NCBI GenBank assembly: GCA_002380945.1
Contig: DFWO01000169.1
Span: forward strand, 1-17,165
Reading direction: 5' to 3'
Length of the DNA stretch: 17,165 nt
Source of the DNA: Methylococcaceae bacterium UBA4132
GTDB taxonomy: Bacteria > Pseudomonadota > Gammaproteobacteria > Methylococcales > Methylomonadaceae
Shown in pieces: positions 1 through 6,248 of this stretch; the stretch's first letter is position 1; each line of letters starts with the position of its first letter. The notes under the pieces are model-generated. The model worked only from the letters and a program-made list of their open reading frames with translations, was not told the origin of the DNA and did not search any database. The position numbers were made by a program, and so were the translations under genes.

Positions 1-8
1 CCTGATAA

Positions 9-422
9 GTGTTGACACATCATGGCAACTATCCTGCAAGAATTATTCTTCGGCATCATGAAGAGGGTAAACGGGGTAACAAAATAATTACCGATTTCCA
101 ATTGGAACACTTAATGCCACAAACAGGAACAGATGATTTTTGGTATCCAATGGCTGGTGTAGTTGACGAAAATGGGGAAGTAGATACAGATAGATATAAT
201 TCCATTGTTAATCATATTGGTAATTTATTTGTAATTGACTCAATAACAAATAACGAAGTGAAGAGTTTTTCCTTCGATGTGAAAAAGTCTTTTTATCAGG
301 AAAAACTAAAGGACTGGTCAATTGCACGAATAACTGACGAAAAAACTGAATGGAAACCAGAAAATATTGAAGAGAGAGCACCACAAATAGCAGTATGGGC
401 AAAAGATTATTGGAGACTTTAA
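9..422 (+). CDS. C-terminal DUF1524 (GmrSD/DUF262-type) fragment, probably a gene remnant
   Basis: The 137 residues match the C-terminal HNH-like DUF1524 domain found in GmrSD-type (type IV restriction) and other DUF262 proteins. Visible marks are the EHLMPQ motif with its histidine at residue 34, the NHIGNLFVI stretch near residue 68, and the lysine-rich KKSFYQEKL segment. Such proteins usually have several hundred residues with an N-terminal DUF262 nucleotide-binding domain, which is absent here. Directly upstream and in frame are two stop codons (TGA at 3-5, TAA at 6-8), so the domain does not read through from upstream. The GTG at 9 is only the first possible start and no ribosome binding site is visible. 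I infer a frameshifted or truncated restriction gene, or less likely a small separate subunit. Domain call fairly sure; status as a functional gene doubtful. Confidence 0.6.
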   Translation: MLTHHGNYPARIILRHHEEGKRGNKIITDFQLEHLMPQTGTDDFWYPMAGVVDENGEVDTDRYNSIVNHIGNLFVIDSITNNEVKSFSFDVKKSFYQEKLKDWSIARITDEKTEWKPENIEERAPQIAVWAKDYWRL

Positions 423-457
423 TTCGTAAGGAGCCAATAGTTTTTAGCATATTAGTC

Positions 458-489
458 TCTCGTTCCCACGCGCTGGCGTGGGAACGAGA
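458..489. repeat. Perfect 14-bp inverted repeat (REP-like palindrome)
   Basis: Left arm TCTCGTTCCCACGC (458-471) and right arm GCGTGGGAACGAGA (476-489) are exact reverse complements around a 4-base loop, GCTG. The element lies between the restriction remnant and the glycosyltransferase gene. Palindromes with a CGTTCCCACGC core are, from memory, scattered through intergenic DNA of several gammaproteobacteria, so this looks like a dispersed REP-type element. There is no T-run after it on the plus strand, so it is not a clear intrinsic terminator for the upstream gene. I saw no second copy in the window. Confidence 0.8.
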
Positions 490-542
490 AAAAGCTGCCA
501 TGCTCCAGTATTGTCATCAACGGTAAGCTTCGTAAGCAAAGC

Positions 543-1289
543 ATGAATCAACACAAATTCTCTATCATCATTTCAGTCCTTAACGAAGTCGCTAACATTC
601 AGATTTGTTTGCTGGCTTTGCAAGCGTTACGCGACCGCGCAGAAATTATTGTAGTGGATGGGGGTAGTTACGATAACACGGTAGAACTTGCGACCGCTTA
701 CGCAGATAAAATCGCAGCATCTGGGCAAGGACGCGCCAGACAAATGAATCACGGCGCGAGTCAGGCGATAGGGGAGATTTTATTATTTCTTCATGTTGAT
801 ACTGACTTACCCGAACACGCATTGACCTTGATTGAACAAAATCTCAGCACACGGCAAGTTTGGGGACGTTTTAATATTCAACTGTGCGCTGAATTTCTCG
901 TTTCCACGCGTCGCGTAAGAATGCCGTGGCAACGCACCCAACAACTCATGTTTAACATCATCGCTTTCATGATGAACTGGCGTTCGCGCTTAACAGGCAT
1001 TGCAACAGGCGACCAAACAATATTTGTCACCAAAACCGCTTTTAACAACGTCGGCGGTTTTCCTGAAATCAGCTTGATGGAAGACATCGCCTTAAGCCGC
1101 GCATTAAAAAAACTCAGCCCACCCGTCTGTTTAACCGCCAAAGTCAAAAGTTCGGCACGACGCTGGCAGCAATACGGGATTTTTAAAACAATATTGCTGA
1201 TGTGGAGTTTGCGGTTAAGATACTGGCTGGGTGCAGACCCTGACAAATTAGCTGAACTTTATCGTGCAGGCATATTATGGAAACGTTAA
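543..1289 (+). CDS. GT2-fold glycosyltransferase, rSAM/selenodomain-associated transferase 2 type (TIGR04283)
   Basis: A 248-residue family 2 glycosyltransferase-like protein. The N-terminal nucleotide-binding strand is FSIIISVLNE (6-15), followed by IIVVDGGSYDNT (35-46). The segment ASGQGRARQMNHGA (59-72) and the metal-binding HVDTDLP (84-90) are typical of the transferase 2 family, as is the tail with SSARRW and LRLRYWLGADPDKLAELY. The family is named for co-occurrence with radical SAM/selenodomain proteins; its substrate is not settled. Known enzymes of this fold transfer a sugar from a nucleotide sugar. The gene overlaps the next by 13 bases and forms a three-gene set with the partner transferase 1 gene at 2062. 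The ATG start gives the expected N-terminus, but the ribosome binding site is weak. Family call is strong, function open. Confidence 0.85.
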   Translation: MNQHKFSIIISVLNEVANIQICLLALQALRDRAEIIVVDGGSYDNTVELATAYADKIAASGQGRARQMNHGASQAIGEILLFLHVDTDLPEHALTLIEQNLSTRQVWGRFNIQLCAEFLVSTRRVRMPWQRTQQLMFNIIAFMMNWRSRLTGIATGDQTIFVTKTAFNNVGGFPEISLMEDIALSRALKKLSPPVCLTAKVKSSARRWQQYGIFKTILLMWSLRLRYWLGADPDKLAELYRAGILWKR

Positions 1290-2062
1290 TCCGCTTAAGT
1301 TTTGCCCTGAGTATTTTTGTTTTAATGATTAGCTGGGAAGTGTTTAGCCCACGCCGAACTCAGCCACAACAGCGTAAAATCCGCTGGTCGATTAATTTAG
1401 GACTGGCGGCATTTAATGCTCTGATTGCCCGTTTTAGCGTTGGTGGATTGATTTATTTAAGCGCGGAAACTGCCAGTAGTCATGCGCTTGGTTTATTAAA
1501 CCTGATTACCATACCAAACTGGCTGACTATTTTACTGAGCTTGTTATTTTTGGATTTTGCGATTTATTGCCAACACATCATTGCGCATCGCTGGGCATTA
1601 TTATGGCGATTACATCAAGTTCATCATACCGATTTAGCCTTTGATGCCAGTACCGCCGTGCGTTTTCACCCCTTGGAAATCCTTGTTTCCCTGCTCTATA
1701 AAACCCTGTGCGTTTATATCATCGGCGTAAATCCAATGGCAGTGCTGATTTTTGAAATCGTACTGAATGGCGCGGCAACCTTTAATCACGCCAATATCAA
1801 ACTCCCGCTGGATAAAATTATCCGCCTGATACTGGTTACGCCCGATATGCACCGCATTCATCATTCCACGAATCCCATCGAATTTAACAGTAATTACGGC
1901 TTTTGTTTGTCGTGTTGGGATAGATTATTTAAAACTTACACTGCAACCGCCAAACAGCCGCAAGACTTAATGGAGATCGGTTTAAAACCTTACCGCGAAC
2001 CGCAAGCCTTAGGTTTTATCGCCTTGTTATGGTTACCGTTTAAACCTTTACGCCGTTCCTAA
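1277..2062 (+). CDS. Sterol desaturase / fatty acid hydroxylase family membrane protein
   Basis: A 261-residue integral membrane protein with the histidine clusters of the di-iron fatty acid hydroxylase superfamily: HIIAH (H100, H104), HQVHH (H113, H116, H117), FNHAN (H171) and HRIHH (H192, H195, H196). Hydrophobic segments lie at about 5-20, 40-62, 78-98 and 135-165, with the histidines on the cytoplasmic face as usual for the family. These enzymes hydroxylate or desaturate lipid chains or sterol-like molecules with O2; the substrate cannot be read from the sequence. The gene starts inside the preceding glycosyltransferase (13-base overlap) and its stop overlaps the next ATG by one base (TAATG), so translation is probably coupled across the three genes. 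Family call is firm; a role in making a modified lipid is inference. Confidence 0.88.
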   Translation: METLIRLSFALSIFVLMISWEVFSPRRTQPQQRKIRWSINLGLAAFNALIARFSVGGLIYLSAETASSHALGLLNLITIPNWLTILLSLLFLDFAIYCQHIIAHRWALLWRLHQVHHTDLAFDASTAVRFHPLEILVSLLYKTLCVYIIGVNPMAVLIFEIVLNGAATFNHANIKLPLDKIIRLILVTPDMHRIHHSTNPIEFNSNYGFCLSCWDRLFKTYTATAKQPQDLMEIGLKPYREPQALGFIALLWLPFKPLRRS

Positions 2063-2679
2063 TGGACTACTTATACCCCGATGCGGTACTACTCATTTTT
2101 TGCAAAGCCCCGATTGCAGGGCAAGTAAAAACCCGTTTAATCCCCACATTGACCGCTGAACAAGCTGAACAACTGCATATTGAACTCACTCTAAGCATCC
2201 TAGAACGCGCCACCCAACAACCATTATGTCCTATCCAACTCTGGTGTACACCGTCAATTCATCATGAGTTTTTTAACACACTCACCCACAACTACCCCAT
2301 CACCCTCTGGCAACAACAAGGCAAGGATTTAGGCGAACGCATGAATTACGCTTTGAATACTGCACTGAAAAATTATCAACGCGCGGTGTTAATCGGTTGT
2401 GACTGCCCGTCATTAACCCTGCAAGATTTAGTCGCCGCTATTCATGCGTTAAATGAGCAAACCCCAGTCGTGCTAGCACCTGCCGAAGATGGCGGTTATG
2501 TGCTGATAGGCTTAAATCGCCCACACCCTGAATTATTCGCTAATATGCCGTGGAGTCAGTCACACTTAATGCAACAAACCCGCGCCCGTTGTCAGCAACA
2601 GGGTATTGCCTATTATGAGCTAACCACGCAATGGGATGTCGATACCCCAGCGGATTTACTACGCTATCAAGCTCTTTAA
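2062..2679 (+). CDS. DUF2064 nucleotidyltransferase-like protein, rSAM/selenodomain-associated transferase 1 type (TIGR04282)
   Basis: A 205-residue protein of the GT-A/CofC-like nucleotidyltransferase fold. The N-terminal motif FCKAPIAGQVKTRL (13-26) resembles the nucleotide-binding loop of this fold. GCDCPSL (112-118) supplies the likely metal-binding aspartate, and APAEDGGYVLIG (139-150) is the family signature. The product is cytoplasmic, with no membrane segments. It is the usual genomic partner of the transferase 2 family found at 543. The reaction has not been established for most members, so I give no specific substrate. Its start overlaps the hydroxylase stop by one base. Its 3' end runs 21 bases into the convergent cysteine desulfurase gene. 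Confidence 0.85.
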   Translation: MDYLYPDAVLLIFCKAPIAGQVKTRLIPTLTAEQAEQLHIELTLSILERATQQPLCPIQLWCTPSIHHEFFNTLTHNYPITLWQQQGKDLGERMNYALNTALKNYQRAVLIGCDCPSLTLQDLVAAIHALNEQTPVVLAPAEDGGYVLIGLNRPHPELFANMPWSQSHLMQQTRARCQQQGIAYYELTTQWDVDTPADLLRYQAL

Positions 2680-3762
2680 TGTACTGACAAAGTCAGTCAC
2701 TTCAGCGGCAGTATTCGCTATGCCTAAACTAATACGCACGGCGGTTTTAGCTTGTTCAGGTGTCATGCCCATTGCCAGTAATACATGACTGGGCTGACTG
2801 CCGCCACTGGCACACGCTGAACCACTAGCAACGGCGATGCCTTTGGTATCTAATTGCATGACTAGCATTTCACCATCGACGTTTTCAATGCCAAACATAA
2901 CGGTATTCGGTAGCCTGTCGGCGTGTTGAGCAAAAATCGTTAACTGAGGAATGCTGGTGAGTTGTTGTTCTAGTAAAGTTCTAAGCGCAAGTAGCTGTTC
3001 ACTGCGTTCGGTTAATTCATTTTTTGCTAGTTCAGCGGCTTTGCCAAACGCGATGATGGCGGCGACATTTTCAGTACCCGATCTTAGGTTTTGTTCTTGT
3101 CCGCCACCGCGTAACAGTGGATTGATGGTGATATTTTTACCGACAACCAACGCGCCACAGCCTTTAGCTCCATAAATTTTATGACTGGATAAGCTCATTA
3201 AATCGACATTTAATGCGTCAAATGAGACTGGAATTTTACCCAAGGCTTGTACAGCATCAGTATGTACTGAAATGTCATGGGCTTTTAACTGTTCGGCATA
3301 AGAAGCGATAGGTTGAATAACGCCAGTTTCATTATTTGCCAGCATCATTGATACCAGTTGAGGCTGGCAGTCAATAAGCTGATTGATGGCATCCTGCGTG
3401 ATACGCCCATTGCTATCTACGGCTATCATGGTCAAGTCATGACCTTGAGTTTTTAAATGCAGTGCGGGTTCGATAATAGAAGGGTGTTCAATAGCAGACA
3501 CCGCAAAATTGGCATTCGGGCTGAGTGTGGCTAATGCCAGATTATTGGCTTCTGTGCCACCGCTGGTAAAAATAATCTGTGGGGCAGATACGCCAACCAA
3601 GGCGGCAACTTGTTCACGGGCAGTATCAATGGCACTGCGTACTAATCTGCCGTGACGATATAAGCTGGAGGGATTGCCGTAGTAGGTTTTCAAAAAAGGT
3701 AGCATTGCCGCCAACACCCGCTCATCGAGCGAGGTGGTGGCATTATGATCAAGATAGATCAT
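2659..3762 (-). CDS. iscS: Cysteine desulfurase (IscS/NifS family, class V aminotransferase fold)
   Basis: PLP enzyme of 367 residues that removes sulfur from L-cysteine, giving alanine and an enzyme persulfide for Fe-S clusters and thiolated cofactors. Visible features are the N-terminal YLDHNATT, FTSGGTEANNLA (65-76), the cofactor lysine in SSHK (K195), the RGGGQEQNLRSGT loop (218-230) and the persulfide cysteine in SGSACASG (C317). It is shorter than E. coli IscS (about 404 residues) and reads more like the NifS-type branch, lacking the long IscU-binding tail. So iscS is used by context, and a NifS-like paralogue is possible. Its ATG overlaps the iscR stop by four bases (ATGA), indicating coupled translation and IscR control. 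No iscU, hscB/hscA or fdx follows; the gene ends against a convergent neighbour. Confidence 0.9.
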   Translation of the reverse strand: MIYLDHNATTSLDERVLAAMLPFLKTYYGNPSSLYRHGRLVRSAIDTAREQVAALVGVSAPQIIFTSGGTEANNLALATLSPNANFAVSAIEHPSIIEPALHLKTQGHDLTMIAVDSNGRITQDAINQLIDCQPQLVSMMLANNETGVIQPIASYAEQLKAHDISVHTDAVQALGKIPVSFDALNVDLMSLSSHKIYGAKGCGALVVGKNITINPLLRGGGQEQNLRSGTENVAAIIAFGKAAELAKNELTERSEQLLALRTLLEQQLTSIPQLTIFAQHADRLPNTVMFGIENVDGEMLVMQLDTKGIAVASGSACASGGSQPSHVLLAMGMTPEQAKTAVRISLGIANTAAEVTDFVSTLKSLIA

Positions 3763-4250
3763 TGCAAATTGTTCATTAAATCGGCATGGTTACGAATTTC
3801 AACGACTTGCTGAGCGTTTTGGTCCTGTCTTTCCGCGACTTCTTGAACGCGATTTTTTGCTAATAAGTCAGCCAGTGTGATTTTTTGCAAATAATCTCTA
3901 ATGTGTTCACCTAAATCCATCCATAAATCGTGTGTTAAACACTCATGAGTTTTTTGACAATTGGCTTCGCCACCACATTTAGTTGAATCAATACGTTCGC
4001 CCACTGCTGCGACAATATCGGCAATACTGATGTCACGCGCATCACCGCATAGGCTATAACCGCCACCTGGTCCGCGTACACCTTTAACCAAATTAGCACG
4101 ACGCAAACGCGCAAATAATTGTTCCAGATACGATAAAGAAATAGTTTGTCTAGCGGCTATGTCGATTAAAGTCACTGGTTTTAATTGACTATGAAAAGCC
4201 AAGTCCAGCATTGCAGTCACTGCATAGCGTCCTTTAGATGTTAAACGCAC
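3759..4250 (-). CDS. iscR: Rrf2-family Fe-S regulator IscR
   Basis: A winged-helix transcription regulator of 163 residues that binds a [2Fe-2S] cluster and adjusts Fe-S assembly genes to need. The N-terminus VRLTSKGRYAVTAMLDLA and the recognition region SLSYLEQLFARLRRANLV are classic IscR. The ligands are spaced C-X5-C-X5-C-X2-H. With the GTG at 4250 as start they fall at C92, C98, C104 and H107, the numbering of E. coli IscR. A GTG nine bases upstream is in frame, but the AAGGTGA ribosome binding site sits just before the GTG at 4250, so I chose 4250. It lies upstream of iscS with a four-base overlap. Two dyads over its promoter suggest autoregulation. Confidence is high. Confidence 0.94.
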   Translation of the reverse strand: MRLTSKGRYAVTAMLDLAFHSQLKPVTLIDIAARQTISLSYLEQLFARLRRANLVKGVRGPGGGYSLCGDARDISIADIVAAVGERIDSTKCGGEANCQKTHECLTHDLWMDLGEHIRDYLQKITLADLLAKNRVQEVAERQDQNAQQVVEIRNHADLMNNLQ

Positions 4251-4268
4251 AAAAATCACCTTGTAAAA

Positions 4269-4291
4269 ATAGTGTTAAAAATAAACACTAT
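4269..4291 (-). promoter_or_regulatory. 8-7-8 inverted repeat at the iscR -10/start site
   Basis: ATAGTGTT and AACACTAT are perfect reverse complements separated by seven A/T bases. The dyad covers most of the -10 box and the expected transcription start of iscR, an operator position. On the transcribed minus strand it is followed by a run of T, so a weak A/T-rich hairpin terminator for trmJ-cysE is an alternative reading. Confidence 0.45.
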
Positions 4292-4314
4292 ACATAACCT
4301 AGCATAATAGTCAA
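4287..4314 (-). promoter_or_regulatory. Probable sigma-70 promoter of iscR-iscS
   Basis: Reading the minus strand, TTGACT (4314-4309) is followed after 16 bases by TATAGT (4292-4287), both close to the sigma-70 consensus. The predicted start is near 4280, leaving roughly 30 bases of leader before the GTG at 4250. It lies in the cysE-iscR gap and would let iscR-iscS be transcribed apart from trmJ-cysE. Recognised by eye only. Confidence 0.6.
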
Positions 4315-4318
4315 CTAA
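4294..4318 (-). promoter_or_regulatory. Candidate IscR type 1-like operator over the -35 region
   Basis: On the minus strand this 25-base stretch begins TTAGTTGACT, has the A/T centre ATTAT and ends in GGTTAT. Aligned by hand to the E. coli type 1 IscR consensus as I remember it, about 20 of 25 positions agree. The left half is nearly perfect and the right half degenerate. It covers the -35 box and spacer of the iscR promoter, where [2Fe-2S]-IscR acts in E. coli. Autorepression is inference. Confidence 0.4.
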
Positions 4319-4330
4319 TGCACACTCACG

Positions 4331-5089
4331 CTAAGTATCCGACTTATAGCTGTCTTCAATCTCACAACCATTCAAGGTACAAATGGGCGTTTCTGTGCAA
4401 TCAATACCCGCTTTATTAACGGCTGTTTGCAGGGTGGCGATTTGTTTATCCAATACTTGAATATGATCCAACATACGATTAATCGCATGAGCAATAGGAT
4501 CAGGCATATCAGCCGTCATGCCGTAAGCGTTAAAGCCTATTTTGCTGGCTATCTCATTAAGCTCCGCTTTTTTAGCCTGACTATCAACAATATGGGCGGG
4601 AATACCGACCACCGTCGCGCCCGCAGGAACGGGTTTTAACACCACTGAATTTGAGCCAACTCGCGCACCTGCACCGATTTCAATAGGACCCAAGACTTTT
4701 GCACCCGCACCGATAACGACACCATTATGCAAAGTGGGATGACGTTTGCCTTTATTCCAAGTCGTTCCACCTAAGGTAACGCCATGGTATAAGGTACAAT
4801 CATCACCAATAATCGCCGTTTCACCAATAACAACACCCATGCCATGATCGATAAAACACCGTCGCCCAATCACAGCACCTGGATGAATTTCAATGCCTGT
4901 CAACCACCGCGCTAAATGGGCAATGAAACGCGCCAACCATTTAAACCCTGCATTCCAGCAACGATGACTTAGACGGTGAATTAAAACGGCATGAACACCT
5001 GGATATGTCGTGATAATTTCAAACACCGATTGCGCGGCGGGATCACGCTCAAAGACACAGGCAATATCTTCTTTTAGCCAATTTAACAT
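4331..5089 (-). CDS. cysE: Serine O-acetyltransferase
   Basis: Makes O-acetyl-L-serine from serine and acetyl-CoA, the committed step of cysteine synthesis in the cytoplasm. The 252-residue protein has the alpha-helical N-terminal region (1-60). After it comes a left-handed beta-helix of hexapeptide repeats with GIEIHPGAVIG (65-75), the catalytic histidine in FIDHGMGVVIGET (H82), LGGTTWNKGKRHPTL (107-120) and VIGAGAKVLG (125-134). Glu67 appears to sit where the enteric enzyme has its catalytic aspartate, a common variant. The tail (about 175-252) is predicted helical and ends in a cysteine-rich stretch (C231, C237, C242). The ATG start shares one base with the trmJ stop (TAATG). Position between trmJ and iscR suggests dedicated cysteine supply for Fe-S assembly, as in the cysE2-iscR arrangement of Azotobacter. 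Confidence 0.93.
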   Translation of the reverse strand: MLNWLKEDIACVFERDPAAQSVFEIITTYPGVHAVLIHRLSHRCWNAGFKWLARFIAHLARWLTGIEIHPGAVIGRRCFIDHGMGVVIGETAIIGDDCTLYHGVTLGGTTWNKGKRHPTLHNGVVIGAGAKVLGPIEIGAGARVGSNSVVLKPVPAGATVVGIPAHIVDSQAKKAELNEIASKIGFNAYGMTADMPDPIAHAINRMLDHIQVLDKQIATLQTAVNKAGIDCTETPICTLNGCEIEDSYKSDT

Positions 5090-5823
5090 TATTTGTTATG
5101 CCTCTTATTGTGATCTTGCGACATTCTTAAAATACCTCTCAAAATGTCTAATTCCTTAGTATCCAACAGGGTGCGGTTATAAATCCGCCGCAAACGGCGC
5201 ATGATGGATTTTGATTTATAAGGGTGCATAAAGCCAATATCAATCAGTGCTTGATGCAAATGTTCATAAAAAGAATCCATTTGAGTAGCGGTAGCTAACG
5301 GTTGCTCTCCCCTATCTCCGACTAAAACCTCCTGTTGGACTCCTGTCGCAACAAATAATTCATAACACACCACTTGCACGGCAGCGGCGATATTTAAAGA
5401 ACTGTATTCGCTATTACACGGAATACGCAGTAAAAAATGACATAAATCTAATTCATGATTTTTTAAGCCTGAATTTTCTCGACCAAATACGATAGCGACT
5501 TTATTGTGCGGCTCATTTATTACCACTTTTTCAGCGCATTGCCTAGGCGTTAATTCTGGCCAACTAATGCTTCGACCTCGCGCACTTGCACCAATTACCA
5601 ACTGACAATCTGCCACTGCCTCTGATAAACTTTGATAAATAACAGCGCGTGCTAACACATCATCCGCGCCCGATGCTCTTGCCGTTGCTTCCGCACAGGG
5701 AAATAATTTGGGTTTGACTAAGCATAAATTATTCATGCTCATGTTCTTCATCGCCCGAGCCACCGCGCCAATATTGCCAGAGTGCGATGTTTCGACTAAA
5801 ACGATTTTTATGTGAGACAGCAA
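5089..5823 (-). CDS. trmJ: tRNA (cytidine/uridine-2'-O-)-methyltransferase TrmJ
   Basis: SPOUT-class methyltransferase that 2'-O-methylates nucleotide 32 in the anticodon loop of certain tRNAs using SAM. The 244 residues align from end to end with E. coli TrmJ by memory: IVLVETSHSGNIGAVARAMK (7-26), the VFGRENSGL knot motif, and IPCNSEYSSLNIAAAVQVV near residue 160, then the C-terminal region ending in LDILRGILRM. The start is TTG at 5823. It is supported by an AAAGGA ribosome binding site seven bases upstream and by the match of the N-terminus to known TrmJ. It is first in a trmJ-cysE-iscR-iscS row; trmJ also precedes iscR in E. coli. Identity is secure. Confidence 0.93.
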   Translation of the reverse strand: MLSHIKIVLVETSHSGNIGAVARAMKNMSMNNLCLVKPKLFPCAEATARASGADDVLARAVIYQSLSEAVADCQLVIGASARGRSISWPELTPRQCAEKVVINEPHNKVAIVFGRENSGLKNHELDLCHFLLRIPCNSEYSSLNIAAAVQVVCYELFVATGVQQEVLVGDRGEQPLATATQMDSFYEHLHQALIDIGFMHPYKSKSIMRRLRRIYNRTLLDTKELDILRGILRMSQDHNKRHNK

Positions 5824-6248
5824 GGTGTTGTCCTTTATTACATATTACAAAAAGTGGTAAGTTTACCAAAATATTGCGTATTTCAGGGTGTTTTATCCGT
5901 TAAGTAGCCATTTGAACCATCTCACTAATACTCATAATTTTTCATAAAAAACCCGCGTTATTGCTTAAACTCAAGTACAATAAAACAACTTTGACTGACC
6001 AAGTTGAGGAATATCCATCTGATTGATAAAAGAATTGTGCTAATTTGAACACATCAACATTGCGAATGATATTAACAACGAACGAGACCAATCTTGTCTT
6101 GAGCTGGCTAACAACGCCAACAAAACGATCATTACCTCCGTATGCTTAATTACAACAATCTAAAAAATCAACAACCCACTATTATCTTTAGTATGTGTAA
6201 AAAATTAACGAGTTCACACGCAAATTATATGGCTGTTTGGAGTTTGCT
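5824..6248. other. Divergent intergenic region between trmJ and rfbC
   Basis: About 425 bases separate two divergent operons, so promoters for both must lie here. For rfbC I see a TATTAT -10-like box at 6180-6185, but no convincing -35 partner. The rfbC ribosome binding site GGAG is at 6239-6242. Between 6019 and 6163 two short frames in different registers carry a protein-like sequence without a usable start (LIDKRIVLI, then after a +1 shift ERDQSCLELANNANKT). This may be a decayed gene. No tRNA, clear terminator or JUMPstart-like element was recognised. Confidence 0.5.
5842..5869 (-). promoter_or_regulatory. Weak candidate trmJ promoter with an overlapping dyad
   Basis: On the minus strand TTGGTA (5869-5864) and TAATAT (5847-5842) are 16 bases apart. 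Overlapping the -35 box is a perfect dyad at 5855-5868, TGGTAA-GT-TTACCA in plus-strand reading, which could be an operator. The leader before the trmJ ribosome binding site would be very short, so this assignment is uncertain. Confidence 0.25.

Noticed and set aside
458..489. Intrinsic terminator after the restriction remnant
   Set aside because: Strong stem, but no T-run follows on the plus strand; a REP-like repeat explains it better.
208..501. Minus-strand open frame across the restriction remnant and the palindrome
   Set aside because: Overlaps well-supported DUF1524 coding on the plus strand; no family features.
2951..3175. Plus-strand open frame opposite the cysteine desulfurase
   Set aside because: Serine/cysteine-rich shadow of iscS on the other strand, without a ribosome binding site.
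4251..4259. Upstream GTG at 4259 as the iscR start
   Set aside because: It overlaps the likely ribosome binding site and shifts the cluster cysteines from the E. coli numbering; the GTG at 4250 fits both.
6066..6149. 27-codon ATG frame in the trmJ-rfbC gap as a small protein gene
   Set aside because: No ribosome binding site, and another frame through the same bases looks more protein-like; not supportable.
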